From [Phialemoniopsis] sp. UDSM-2020 (Eukaryota > Ascomycota > Sordariomycetes > Thyridiales > Thyridiaceae), in assembly GCA_018873225.1 (NCBI GenBank), contig JAEILZ010000009.1:2905501-2969500 (forward strand): a DNA stretch of 64,000 nucleotides, given 5' to 3'. A program made the position numbers and the translations under genes. Below are positions 14,460-28,589 of the stretch, one piece after another. Position 1 is the first letter of the stretch; the number at the start of each line of letters is the position of its first letter. The notes below the pieces were generated by a model. The model did not search any database. It was not told the DNA's origin and worked only from the letters and a program-made list of their open reading frames with translations.

Positions 14460-15460
14460 ATTATATTATTAGTATTTAATAAAACTATTAATTAATTTTA
14501 AAATCTTTATTAAACTAAATAACTTTATTTAATTATTAATTAACTATTTAATCCTTAAATAGTTTATACTTTACTTACTAATCTAATTTTTAGTCTTTTA
14601 GGTTTTTCTTTTTATATATTTAAGCTAATTCTTAAACTACTTATTATAGTTATTAAAAGCTTAAATAATCTTTTCTAAATTATAAGTAATTTATTAAATA
14701 TTTAAAAAGATATATACTTTTTAATTATTAATAAGAAGATATTTAAAGACTAATAAGACTATATTATTATTAAGATTAAGATCTTTAATAAAGCCTTTTA
14801 AATCTTTAAAATTAAGCTTTAGTTATATTTCCTTTATAGTAGTATATAGCTTCTTAGTAAAGCCTTAAAGAAAAGAGATTTAATATCTTTTAAATTCTTT
14901 TTTCTTATTTAGTATATTTAATTTTATTATAATTATAAAATTTAATTAAACTTATTTATATAATTTAAAGAGAGATAAAAATAAAAATAGAAATAAAATA
15001 AAAAAAGAAAAAGATAGATTAAATATACTTTTTTTTATATATTAAAAAGACTATAAATAACTAATCTTTCTAATAAGAATTATTAAAATTTATAAAGTAG
15101 ATTTATTTATAATTAATAATATTACTTATATAAAAGTTATATTCTATAGTTTATAAAAATAAATATTTAAATTAGTAATATATTATTAAAATTATAAGTT
15201 TATATTTATAGTTAAATTTAAAGTTTAAATTTTAAATTTAAGTTTAATTCTTTATATATATAAAAAGAGATTTAGTTTTTAAACTAAAATAATAAAATTA
15301 ATATACTATAATTATATTTACTAAGTACTAGAAATTATTATTATATCTTTAAAGTATAAATATTATATTTATTATATTATATTAATTATATTAAATATAT
15401 TATATTAAAATTAGTTATCTTTTTATTTAAAAGCTAAACTAATATAAATTATAATTTATT
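14460..15460 (+). mobile_element. 1.1-kb dispersed element, copy 4, slightly 5'-truncated
   Basis: Homology begins at the TTATTAGTATTTAATAA segment, about 40 bases inside the consensus start, and runs to the common right end (AAGCTAAACTAATATAAATTAT). No clear target duplication was found. Confidence 0.65.
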
Positions 15461-17521
15461 AAATATATTTAATAAATAAAAAGTAATTTAAAGAAATTAA
15501 ATTAATAATATTTTTATAATATAATTTAATAGTATTATAATAATAATATTAAATAAATTTATTATAAATTAATATAAATAAGATTATAATAACTTTATAA
15601 TTTTAAAATAAGCTTTATATTAAAAAAGAAATAATTATTATAATAAAAATATAAATCTTTTTAAATAATAATAATTTAATATTAAAAGTTTATTATTATA
15701 AGACTATTAATAAATTACTAGTAATTAAAAAGAGTATTTATAATAACTTCTTTTAAAGATCTTTTTAAATCTTTAAGATTTAATTTTATTATTAAATACT
15801 ATTAAATACTATTAAATATCTTATCTATCTTATTCTATTTAATTTATTATAATCTTTTTATACTTTTTTAAAAAAAATATAATTATATTAAAAATCTTAT
15901 TTAAAATATTTAATTTTAATATATTAAATATAATATTTATATTTTTAAAAAAAAATCTTTAATATTATTTTTATAAATTATATTTATAATAAAATAATAA
16001 AAACTATATAATATCTTTTAAGCTATTATTTAAAGATTAAATAAAAAAAATAAAAAATAAAAAGTTAAATTAAAATTCTTTTAATTTTATAACTAAAAAG
16101 CTTAAAAATTATTAATATTATTATAAAATAAATTATAAGCTTAAAAAGGCTTTTTTAATAGAATCTTATTAAGAATATTATTAATAAAATTATAAAAAAA
16201 AGATAAAATTATAATAATAAAAATAATTATTAATTAAAAGCTTTTTTTAAATTTTTATTAAGTTTTTATTTAATTTTTAATAATAAATTTATTATAAGAA
16301 TATTAAAAACTATTAATTATTTAGTTAATTAATTTATAATTTTTAAAGATAAAAATTTTATTTAAAAAAGCTAATAAAATTATAATTAAATTTTAAAATT
16401 CTTTTAAAAGATAAATTTATTTTTTTATTATTTAATTTATTCTTTATAATAATATTCTTATTATTAAAATCTTTATTATTAATTTTATTAATACTTTTAT
16501 AAAAAGTTTATTAATAAAAAATCTTTTTAATAAGTTAAATATATTAATATAAAATTATAATAATTATATTATTAAATTATTTTTTTATAATGGTTTTTAT
16601 TTTTTATTTAATAATAGTTTAAATAATAATAGTTTTATAATAAAGTTTCTTTAAAATTTTAATAAATTAATAAAAATAAGAATTATAAAGAAATAATAAA
16701 GAAATACTTATAAAGATATAAATCTTATTATTTAATTTATAAAAATTATTTTTATTTAACTTACTTATTAATTAAATTAATAATATTCTTATAATAAGAT
16801 AATAATAAATTTATTAAAATAATATTTATATTTAATAAAAATATTCTTTTTATTAATAAAATAATTAATATAATAAAAATAAAACTTTTCAAAAGATTTA
16901 TTAATAAAATTAATAATAATATTATAAAAAAAATAAAAAAAATTTATATTATTTTATTTTATATTATTTTATTTTATATAATAATTTTATTATAATTTTA
17001 TTATAATCTTATTAATACTTTTTAATTAAGAGATTAAAAGAGGAAAAAAATATATATTTAAATTTATTATTATTTAAAAAAAAAAAAAAAATTAAAAATT
17101 AAAAAGAAAAATCTTTTTTATAAATCTTAAAAAATAATTTCTTAAACTATTAATAAGATTATAATAATATTATTAATAATTTATAAATATTATTAAGTTT
17201 TTTTAAGTTTATTTTAAATTTTTTTTTTTTAAAATTCTTTTTATTTTATTTTTTATTTTAAATTTTTCTTATTTTCTTTTTAAAAATTAATAATAAAACT
17301 AATTTCTAAATAAATAATTATTTATAAGGCTATAGTAAGTATATTATAGTTTTTTATAATAAATAAAATAATATTTTAAAATTTCTTTTCTAAATAAAAA
17401 GTAAATTAATATAAATTTATATATATATATTTTAAAAATATAATAATAATTATTTATATTAATTTAATCTTTTTAAAAAAATTAATTTTAATATTATAAT
17501 AATATTATATAAATTAAATAA

Positions 17522-18656
17522 CCTTTAAATAAAAGATATAATTATATTAGAAAGTATTATATATTATTAGTATTTAATAAGACTATTAATTAACCTTAAA
17601 ACCTTTATTAAATCTAATAACTCTATTTAACTATTAACTAACTATTTAACCTTTAAATAGTCTATAGTAAGTATAAGATCCCTTCTTTAAAAATATAAAT
17701 AGTACTTATCTAAAGAAGCTAACCTTACTTATTTATTTAATTTTTTATACTTTAAATTATCCTTATAATATATATAAACTAGCCTTTAAACTACTTATTA
17801 TAATCCTTAAAAGCTTAAATAATCTTTTATAAGTTATTCTTAATAATATCCTTTTAAATAAATAAGAAGTTATATACTTTTTAACTACTAATAAGAAGAT
17901 AATTAAAGTTTAATAGGATTATATTATCTTTTAAAGTTAAAACCTTTAGTAAAATCTTTTAAATTATTAAAATTAAACTTTAAATATATTTTAATTATTT
18001 TAATTTTTAACTACTTAATAAAGCCTTTAAGAAAAAGAATAAAATAATCTTTAAATTTAATTTTTTTTTTTTTATTATTTTAAACTTTAAATTAATTTTA
18101 AATAGTAATTATAAGTTATAATTAATTTCTTTTTTATATATAAAAGGAGATAGAAATAAAAATAAAATAAAAAGAGAAAAAGATATAAAATTAAATATAT
18201 TTTTTTATATATAAAGAAAAATTATAAATAACTAATCTTTTTAATAAGAATTATTAGAATTTATAAAATAAATTTACTTATAGCTAGTAGTACTATTTAT
18301 AGTATAAAAATTATATTCTATAGTTTATAAAAAGCTATTTTAAAGATAGATATCTAAATTAATAGTATATTATTATAATTATAGGTTTATATTTATAGTT
18401 AAATTTAAAGTTTAAATTCTAAATTTAAATCTAGCTCTTTATATATATAGAAATTTAATAAAGATTAAATCTTTAAGCTAAAATAATAGAATTAATATAT
18501 TATAATTATATTTACTAATATTAGAAATTATTATTATATCTTTAGAATATAGATATTATATTTATTATATTAATTTAATTATATTATATATACTATATTA
18601 GGATTAATTATCTTTTCTTTTTAAAGACTAAACTAATATAAATAATAATTATTTAG
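17522..18656 (+). mobile_element. 1.1-kb dispersed element, copy 5, with 15-bp target duplication
   Basis: This full-length copy (1,135 bp) is flanked by an exact 15-bp duplication ATATAAATTAAATAA at 17,507-17,521 and 18,657-18,671. It carries about 50 extra bases near 17,670-17,720 that copies 1 and 2 lack but the 26.1-kb copy shares, so the family has at least two length variants. Confidence 0.85.
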
Positions 18657-18869
18657 ATATAAATTAAATAAATATAATAATAATAATTAATAATTAATTA
18701 TTATTTTAATAAAAATATAAAATTAAATCTTTTAAATTTAAAATTATTTTAAAAACTTATTTTTTTATTTAATAATTAATTATTAATAGTTTTAAAATTA
18801 TTTTATAATTATTTAATTAATATTAAATTATTAAATTATAAAAATTAAAATTTTTTTATAATAATTTTT

Positions 18870-19215
18870 AATTTTAAATATAAATACTATATAAAATTAT
18901 AAATATAATAAGATTTTATATTAATAGTAATAAAGAATATAAAGTAATAATATAAATTAATTAATTATTATTAAAAATAGCTTTTTTTTAAAGATATTTT
19001 ATTAAATAAAAATATTTTAAATATTAAAAAGCTATTTAAATAAATATTTAAATATAAATATTGTTTATATATATAAATAATTAAATTGTTTTTAATTATT
19101 AAATTAAAAGAATAAATTATTTATAATTAATAAGAATTATTAATTAAATATAATTATATATTTTATTTATTTTATTAATTTTAATTATTTTAATTACTTA
19201 TTTTATAATATTATT
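18870..19215 (+). repeat. Second short repeat family (~360 bp), copy 1
   Basis: This shares with 28,040-28,395 a series of blocks in the same order, including TTATATTAATAGTAATAAAG, AATATTAAAAAGCTATTTAAA and a TATATATATAAATA block. The ends and class are not resolved. Confidence 0.55.
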
Positions 19216-19391
19216 TTTTAATTTTATAATATAATATCTTTTTTATAATTATTACTAATTATAATTTAAAATTAAAAATAATATATAACTTTAAAATAAT
19301 AATAATATTATATAATAAAATATTATAATTAAATTTTAAATTAATAAAATAATATAAATATATTTATTAATTATTTAATTAAACTTATTTA

Positions 19392-20960
19392 ATAAATTAT
19401 AATTTATATTAATTTAATCTTTAAATAAAAAGATAACTAATTTTAATATAATATATTTAATATAGTTAATATAATATAATAAATATAATTATAGTATATT
19501 AATTCTATTACTTTAATTTAAAAATTAAATCTCTTTTTATATATATAAAAAGCTAAATTTAAATTTAATTATAACTATAAATCTATAATTTTAATAATAT
19601 ATTTAAATATTTATTTTTAAAATAGCTTTTTATAAACTATAAAATATTTAAATAATTATAATTTATATTAATTTAGCCTTTAAAAAGAAGAAATAACTAA
19701 TTCTAATATAATATATTTAATATAATTAATCTAATATAATAAATATAATACTTATATTCTAAAGATATAATAATAATTTCTAATACTAGTAAATATAATT
19801 ATAGTATATTAACCCTACTACTTTAACCTAAAGACTTAATCTTTTTCTATATATACAGAGGGTTAGACTTAAATCTAGAATTTAAACTTTAAATTTAATT
19901 ATAAGTATAGACCTATAGTTATAATAATACATCTAAATATCTATTTTTATAAACTATAGGATATAACTCCTATATAAGTAGTACTACTAGCTATAAGTAA
20001 ATCTACTCTATAAGCCCTAATAACTCTTACTAGAAAGATTAATTGTTTATAGTTTTTCTCTATATATAAAAGAATATACTTAGTTCTATATCTTTTTCTT
20101 TTTCTATTTTATCTCTATCTTTATCTCCTTTTATATATAAAAATAAATTAATTATAATCTACTATTATAAAAATACTATTAAAAATAAAAAAACTCTTCT
20201 TCCTTATTTTTAAGAGGAATACTATATAGCTATATATTAAAATAGATAAAATATTATAACTATTAAAGCTTAAGATTAAAAAACTTAAAGCCTTTATAAT
20301 AAAGCTTAATTTTAAAGATAATATAGCTATACTAATCTTTAACTATATTCTTTTTAATACTTAAGAAGTATATACCTCCTTAGGAATTCTAAAGACTGTT
20401 ACTACTATATAAAGACTAAAAATTATCTAAGCCTTCTATAGCTTTAAAGAGTAGTATTAGACCTAGCTTAAGTATATTAAAAGGGTAATCTAAAGAGCTA
20501 AGAAGTAGAGCTGGATTTACTATAAACTACTTAGAGATTAAATAGTTAGTTAGTAGTTAAATAGTTAATTAGTAGTTAAATAAAGTTACTAGGCTTAATT
20601 AAGATCTTAAGATTAATTAATAGCCTTATTAAATACTAATAATATATAATACTTTTAATATATTATATCCTCTATTTAGAAGAAAAACTATAAAATATAA
20701 TTTTTATATTAATATATATAATATTATTAGCTATAAATAAATCTACTTTATAAGCTTTAATAATTTTTATTAGAAAGGTTAGTTATTTATAGTATTTTTT
20801 ATATATAAAAGAATATACTTAGTTTAGCTATCTCTTTCTCTTTTTATTTTATTTATCTTTATTTTTATCTCTTTCTAAGTTATATAAATAAACTTAATTA
20901 AATTTTATAATTATTTTATAAATTAATTAAATTTTATAATTATTTTATAAATTAATTAAA
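19392..20960 (-). mobile_element. 1.1-kb dispersed element, older inverted copy split by a nested copy
   Basis: The parts at about 19,392-19,647 and 20,699-20,960 are the two pieces of one heavily mutated inverted copy. It was interrupted by the younger copy at 19,648-20,684. The right end fades into AT sequence. Confidence 0.7.
19648..20684 (-). mobile_element. 1.1-kb dispersed element, nested and best-preserved copy
   Basis: This inverted copy (1,037 bp) sits inside another copy and is flanked by an exact 14-bp duplication AAACTATAAAATAT (19,634-19,647 and 20,685-20,698). It retains visibly more G and C than its relatives, so it entered later or suffered less mutation. It is the best starting point for rebuilding the family consensus. 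Confidence 0.85.
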
Positions 20961-21069
20961 CTTATAATAATACTTATAAATAAAATAATATAAACTTTAT
21001 ATTTTTTTTAATTTTATTATTAAGTTAAAGATTAATTGTTTATATTTAAAATATAATTAATATTAATTC

Positions 21070-21535
21070 TATTAAAATAATTTAAATAATTATTATTTAT
21101 ATTAATTTAACTTTTAAAAAGAAAAGAAATTAATTTTAATATAATATATTTAATATAATTAATTTAATATAATAAATATAATATTTATATTTTAAAAATA
21201 TAATAATAATTTCTAATATTAATAAATATAATTATAATATATTAAATTAATTATTTTAATTTAAAAATTTAATTTATCTTTATATATATAAAAAGTTAAA
21301 TTTAAAATTAAAATTTTAATTTTAAGTTAAATTATTTAAATAATTATAATTTATATTAATTTAGCTTTTAAAAAAAAAAGATAATTAATTTTAATATAAT
21401 ATATTTAATATAATTAATTTAATATAATAAATATAATATTTATATTTTAAAGATATAATAATAGTTTTTAATATTAGTAAATATAATTATAATATATTAA
21501 TTTTATTATTTTAATTTAAAAATCTAATATTTATT
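21070..21535 (-). mobile_element. Two partial inverted copies of the 1.1-kb element
   Basis: Two successive fragments (about 21,075-21,340 and 21,345-21,535) both begin at the family's common tail (TTATATTAATTTAACTTTT and TTATATTAATTTAGCTTTT) and stop at different internal points. One fixed end with variable truncation of the other end is the pattern left by incomplete reverse transcription. Confidence 0.65.
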
Positions 21536-22930
21536 AACTTTATATATTAATATTAAATATATTAAAAGTTAAAATTTAAAAGATATTAATTTATATCTTT
21601 ATATAAAGTTATAAAATTTATTAGTAATTAATTAATTAGTTTATAATTAGTTTTTAATTTATAGTTTTAATTAGTTAATTAATTAACTATATTTAGTTTT
21701 AATTAATAAACTAATTAATTAAATTAATTAATTAATTAAAAATTAATTAAAAATTAATAAAAAAGAATAAATTTTTTAATTTTAATCTTTTAAATTTAAT
21801 TCTTTTAAAATTAATAAAAAATATTATTATTATTTTAAATATAATCTATTATTTAAAATGAATTTTATTTTAATAAGTAATTATTATAATTTATTCTTTA
21901 TAGCTTTTTATATATAAATTACTAATTAAATTTAATTAAATATAATATTTTTTATTAAAATATTTTAATTTCTAATATTTATATTTTTAAAAATATATAT
22001 TCTTTTTATTATTTTAAAAATAAATAAAAATACTTAATAAAAAGTAAAATAATATTTCTAAAGTATATAAGGTAAATAAATTGAAACCTACTTTAAATTA
22101 AAGTTATAAGTTAAATAGATACTAATAAATAAGAAAAGAAAATAAAGAAAAAAAATAATTTTATTTTTTAAAAATATAAAACTTCTTTTTCTTCTTTTTA
22201 CTTTTTACTTCTTTTAAATTTATTTTTTTTAAACTTTATATTATTCTTTATAATAACTATATATTATAAAATATATTCTTTTAACTAATTAAAAGTTAAT
22301 AAATATAATTAAACTTTTAAAGAATAAAAATAACTTATTAAAATAGATAATTTAACTACTAATTAATAGTTTATAAATCTTTTTTATAATTATCTCTTCT
22401 ATTATAATAGAAAATTAAATAATTAATTTTAAAAAGTTAATATATCTTTTAAAATAATTATAAGTATTATTCTAATTATAAAAATTAAAATAAGTATTAA
22501 ATAGCTAAATATAATTAAATTTAAATTACTTTTTAAATAAAATAAAGTAATAAAAAGATAATAAAAAAGAAGTATTTTCTTTAGTATTAAAGATACTAAT
22601 ATTAAAAAAGTCTTTTAAAATAAAAGAAAATATTTTAATAAGATTAAGAATAAATAAATAGTTTTTTAATTAAAAATAGTATAATATTTATAAATAAAAA
22701 TTAAAATAATTAAAATAAATTAAATTAAATAAAGTAATTAAAATAATTATAAATATAATTAAAAACTTTAAATTTAAAGTTATTAATTTAAAAATATTCA
22801 ATTTAATTTAATATTTAAAAAAGTATTTATAATTAAATCTTATTATAAATTTTAAAATAATTTTAAATTATAAATTCAAAGTTTAAAAAGTAAATTTAAA
22901 ATAATTAAATTAAATTTTTTAAAGTTAAAA

Positions 22931-23013
22931 ATAGCTTTAAATTTTAAAAATTTAAAATTTAAAATAGTTTTAAATTTTAAAAATTTAAAATTTAAAATAG
23001 TTTTAAATTTTAA
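22931..23013. repeat. 33-bp tandem repeat, 2.5 units
   Basis: Units start at 22,931, 22,964 and 22,997, each beginning ATAG(C/T)TTTAAATTTTAAA. The first two are nearly identical and the third is partial. It is the only tidy tandem array I noticed in the AT block. Confidence 0.7.
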
Positions 23014-24864
23014 AATATTTAATTTAATTTTATTTTTATAACTAAATATTAAAGAATTAAAGTTTAAAAATATTAAATTAATATTAATACTATATTAAAA
23101 GTATTTTAATATTAATAAATTAATTTTTTAAATTAATAAATTCTTTTTTAAAAAAAAGTATTTAAAAATTATAACTTTTTTATTTTAAATCTTTTAAAAT
23201 TTTTATTTAATTAAATTATCTTTTATTTTAATTATTTAAAATATTTTAAAATAAATTCTACTTATTCTTTTATTAATTATATTAGTTTAAAAGTTAGAAT
23301 TAATAATAATTTATTAATTATTAATTTTATTAATAGTATAATTTAAAATTATAATAATTTAAATTTTTCTTTAAAAGATAAGAAAGATTTTAAAATTTAT
23401 TATTTAAAAAATAAATTATTTATAAAAACTTTATTACCTATTAAAAAAGAAACTTTTAAAAAAATTAAAATATAATATATTAAGTAAAATTATTTTTTTT
23501 ATTATTTTTAAAATATTTATTAAAAATACTAATTAATTAATTATTCTTATTTAGTTATAATAAATTATAAAAGATTTTAAGCTTTAAATTTATAATATTA
23601 TTATTAATTTAAGTATATTAAAATTATTTATAATTTAAAATTAAAAAAAATAAAATAAAAAAGTATTAATTTATTTTATTAAAGATTCTTTTTAAAAAAA
23701 CTAAAAAAGATTAATTAATTTAAATTTTAAAAACTTTTATTACTTTTAACTTTTTTAATTTTTCTAATAAAAAACTTAAATTAAATAATAATAATATTTT
23801 TAATAAAAAGAAAGCTTATAATTATATATTAGTTTTTTTAATTAAAAATAATTTATTATTTAATATAATAAATTTAATATCTTTTTTAAATTTATTAAAT
23901 TATTTTAATAAGTAAATTTTTATTTATTTATTTAATTACTTATTAATTAGTTTTAATAAAATTTCTATATTTTTAAATTAATAGAAGATAGAAAATACTT
24001 TAAATTCTATTTTTATTTTTATTTTATTAACTTTTAATTATAAGTTAAAAGAGAATATTAAATCTTTTAAACTTTTATTTTTATTTTTAATAATTAAACT
24101 TTTATAATTTAAACTATTTATATTAGTATTATAATTATATTTATAAATTTATTTCTTAAATTATAATATAAATTAACTAGTAAGTTATTTTATTATATTT
24201 TTAAATACTTTAAAAATTCTAAATTAATTTTTTAATAAATAAATAAGTTTTAATAAATTAATTAAAAGTTATATTAAAGTTTATATTTATAATAAATTTA
24301 TAAATATTTTAAAAAAATATTTTAATATCTTTTTAAAAAATATTTTAAAATTTTTATTAAATTTAAAATTTTTATTTATTAATTTTAATATTTATTTACT
24401 AATTAAATAAATTATTATTAAAAATAATACTTTTAATAATAATATCTTTATTAATTCTTTTAAAGATAATTATTAATCTTCTTTTAATAAACTTTTTATT
24501 AGTAATATTAGAAATATTATATATATTATTAATTTAATAGCTTAATATATTTTAAGTAATTATACTTTTATAAATTGAATAGAAGAATTATTATTTAAAT
24601 ATATAAATACTTAAGTTATTAAATTAAATAATAAAAATATTAAAATATTTAATAATAATTTAAATTAATTAAATAGTAATTAATTTTTTAATTTAAATTT
24701 TAAATTTTTATTTAAAATTAATTCTTAATAGATTTAATTAATTAAATTCAAAAAATAATTATTTTAATTAAATATATAAATAAAAATAAATAATTATTTA
24801 AAGAAATAATTTTAAAATTTATAAGAAAAAAAAATTTATCTTTTAATTATAAGATTTTATATAT

Positions 24865-25772
24865 TCTTTTATACTTTAAACTACTCTTATAATATATATA
24901 AACTAGCCTTTAAACTACTTATTATAATCTTTAAAAGCCTAGATAATCTTTTATAGGTTATTCTTAATAATATTCTTTTAAATAGATAAAGAGCTATATA
25001 CTTTTTAGCTACTAATAAGAAGGTAACTAAAGTTTAATAAGGCTATATTATCTTTAAGATTAAGACTTTTAGTAAAGTCTTTTAGATTATTAAGATTAAG
25101 CTTTAAATATATTTTAATTATTTTAATCTTTAGCTACTTAATAGAACCTTTAAGAAAAGAGATAAAATAATTTTTAAATTTAATTTTATTCTTTTTTATT
25201 ATCTTAATTAATTCTAAGTAGTTATTATAAATTATAATTAATTTCCTTTTTATATATAGAAAGAGATAGAAATAGAAATAGAATAAAAAAAGAAAAAGAT
25301 AACTATAGGATTAAATATACTTTTTTATATATAAAAAAAGATTATAAATAATTAATCTTTCTAGTAAGAATTATTAAGGCTTATAAAGTAGATTTACTTA
25401 TAGCTAGTAATATTATTTATAATATAAAAATTATATTCTATAGTTTATAAAACTATTTTAAAGATAAATATTTAAATTAATAGTATATTATTATAACTAT
25501 AGATTTATATTTATAATTAAGTTTAAAGTTTAAATTCTAAATTTAAATTTAATTCTTTATATATATAAGAATTTAATAAAGATTAAGCCTTTAAGCTAAA
25601 ATAATAGAATTAATATATTATAATTATATTTACTAGTATTAAGAATTATTATTATATCTTTAAAATATAAGTATTATATTTATTATATTAAATTAATTAT
25701 ATTAAATATATTATATTAGAATTAATTATCTTTTTTTTAAAGGCTGAATTAATATAAATAATAATTATTTAA
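24865..25772 (+). mobile_element. 1.1-kb dispersed element, 5'-truncated copy
   Basis: Homology begins about 200 bases inside the consensus (TACTTTAAACTACTCTTAT) and runs to the common right end AATAATAATTATTTAAA. This again keeps the right end and loses the left. Confidence 0.7.
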
Positions 25773-27032
25773 ATATTTTTAAATTAATATTTAATAATTA
25801 AATAAAATAGAAAGTTATATATTTTAAAAATAATAATTAAATAAATAATTTTAAATAAAATAATTAAAATAATAAAATAGATTTTAAAAATAAATTACTA
25901 TTTAAAAAAATTAAAAAACTTAAAAAATAAAAAGTTATTCTTATTAATATTTTTATTAAAATAATTTTTAATTAATATTTAATTATTAAATTAAATTAAT
26001 AATTATATTCTTTATTTTAATAGATTTAAAAGGTATTTATAGGTAATTAAATATTTTTAAAATTTATTTTAATTTTTTAATTCTTTTTTAATTATTAAAA
26101 TATTTAATTTTAATTAAATTTAATAATTTTATTTAATTATTAATTAATTATTTAATTTTTAAATAGTTTATAATATAAGATTTTTTCTTTAAAAATATAA
26201 ATAATATTTATTTAAAAAAGTTAACTTTATTTAATTACTTAATTTTTAATTCTTTAAACTATTCTTATAATATATATAAATTAATTTTTAAATTATTTAT
26301 TATAGTTTTTAAAAGTTTAAATAATTTTTTATAAATTATTTTTAATAATATTCTTTTAAATAAATAAAAAGTTATATACTTTTTAACTACTAATAAGAAA
26401 ATAATTAAAATTTAATAAAATTATATTATTTTTAAAGTTAAAATCTTTAATAAAGCTTTTTAAGTTATTAAAATTAAGTTTTAAATATATTTTAATTATT
26501 TTAATTTTTAGCTACTTAATAAAACTTTTTTAAAAAAAAATAAAGTAATTTTTAAATTTAATTTTTTTTTTATTATTTTAATATTTATAAATTATAATTA
26601 ATTTCTTTTTTATATATAAAAAGAAATAAAAATAAAAATATAATATAAAAAAAAGAAATAATTATAAAATTAAATATAAAAAAAAGAAATAATTATAAAA
26701 CTAAATATATTTTTTTATATATAAAGAAGAACTATAAATAATTAATTTTTTTAATAAAAATTATTAAAACTTATAAAATAAATTTATTTTTAATTAATAA
26801 TATTATTTATATTATTATAAAAATTATATTTTATAATTTATAAAAAGAATTTAAAAATAAATATTTAAATTAATAATATATTATATAAAAAAATTTAAAT
26901 TTAAATTTAATTTTTTATATATATAAAAAATTAATAAAAATAAAATCCTTAAATTAAAATAATTAAATTAATATATTATAATTATATTTATTAATATTAG
27001 AAATTATTATTATATTTTTAAAATATAAATAT

Positions 27033-28486
27033 CATTTAAATAATTATAATTTATATTAATTTAATTTTAAAAAAGAAAAGATAATTAATTTTAATATAAT
27101 ATATTTAATATAATTAATTTAATTTAATAAATATAATATTTATATTTTAAAGATATAATAATAATTTTTAATATTAATAAATATAATTATAATATATTAA
27201 CTTTATTACTTTAATTTAAAAGTTTAACTTATTTTTATATATATAAAAAGTTAAATTTAAAATTAAAATTTAAATTTTAAATTTAATTATAAATATAAAA
27301 TTATAATTATAATAATATATTATTAATTTAGATATTTATTTTTAAAATAGCTTTTTATAAACTATAAAATATAATTTTTATATTATAAATAATATTACTA
27401 CCTATAAATAAATTTATTTTATAAGTTTTAATAACTTTTATTAAAAAGATTAATTATTTATAACTTTTCTTTATATATAAAAAAATATATTTAGTTTAAT
27501 TATTTTTTTTTTTTTTTTTTTATTTTTTTTTTTTTTTATATATAAAAAAGAAATTAATTATAATTTATAATTATTATTTAAAATTAATTAAAATAATAAA
27601 AAAAATTAAATTTAAAAATTATTTTATTTTTTTCTTTAAAGACTTTATTAAGTAGCTAAAAATTAAATTAATTAAAATATATTTAAAGCTTAATTTTAAT
27701 AATTTAAAAAGTTTTATTAAAGGTTTTAATCTTATAAATAATATAGTTTTATTAAATTTTAATTATCTTCTTATTAATAGCTAAAAAAAAATATAATTTT
27801 TTATTTATTTAAAAGAATATTATTAAAAATAATTTATAAAAGATTATTTAAGCTTTTAAGAATTATAATAAGTAATTTAAAAGTTAATTTATATATATTA
27901 TAAAAATAGCTTAAAATATAAAGAATTAAATAAATAAATAAAATTAAACTTATTATAAATTATTTAAAGGTTAAATAATTAATTAATAGTTAAATAAAAT
28001 TATTAAATTTATATAATAATTTTAAATTTTAAATATAAATAATATATAAAATTAAAAATATAAAGATTTATATTAATAGTAATAAAGAATATAAATAATA
28101 ATATAAATTAATTAATTATAACTAAAGATAACTTTCTTTTTAAGATACTTATTTAAATAAAGATATTTTAAATATTAAAAAGCTATTTAAATAGATATTT
28201 AAAAGTAAGCTTTATTTATATATATAAATAGTTAAATTATAAATTTATTATAATTAATTACTTCTTTATAGTAATTAATTATAATTCTATTATAAGTAAT
28301 TACTTTTTTAATATAATTTTATTTATTTTATTTATTTACTAGTTTTAACTACTTAAATTATTACCTTATAATACTATATTTTAATTTTATAATAGTTTAA
28401 TAAAGATTTTAAAATTAATTAATAGTTTTATTAAATATTAATAATATATAATACTTTTTAATATAATTATATTCTTTATTTAAGGG
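27033..28486 (-). mobile_element. 1.1-kb dispersed element, inverted copy nested in another, itself interrupted
   Basis: This inverted copy is longer than the family norm because a different ~360-bp repeat (about 28,040-28,395) lies within it. It is flanked by the 11-bp duplication AATATAAATAT. Three layers of insertion are therefore visible here. Confidence 0.7.
28040..28395 (+). repeat. Second short repeat family (~360 bp), copy 2
   Basis: This direct-orientation relative of 18,870-19,215 is inserted within a 1.1-kb element near that element's TTTAATAAAGATTTT motif. The insertion point is suggested by the interruption of the host element; I see no convincing long target duplication. Confidence 0.55.
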
Positions 28487-28589
28487 AATATAAATATTAT
28501 ATTTATTATATTAAATTAATTATATTAAATATATTATATTAAAAATTTTTTTTTTTTTAAAAGTTAAATTAATATAAATTATAATTATT

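Noticed and set aside
17522..18656. Terminal inverted repeats of a MITE (CCTTTAAATAAAAGATA against CTTTAAAAAGAAAAGATA)
   Set aside because: The similarity is imperfect and lies inside the right end rather than at it, and 14-15 bp target duplications do not suit a MITE; AT-rich decay makes such matches easy.
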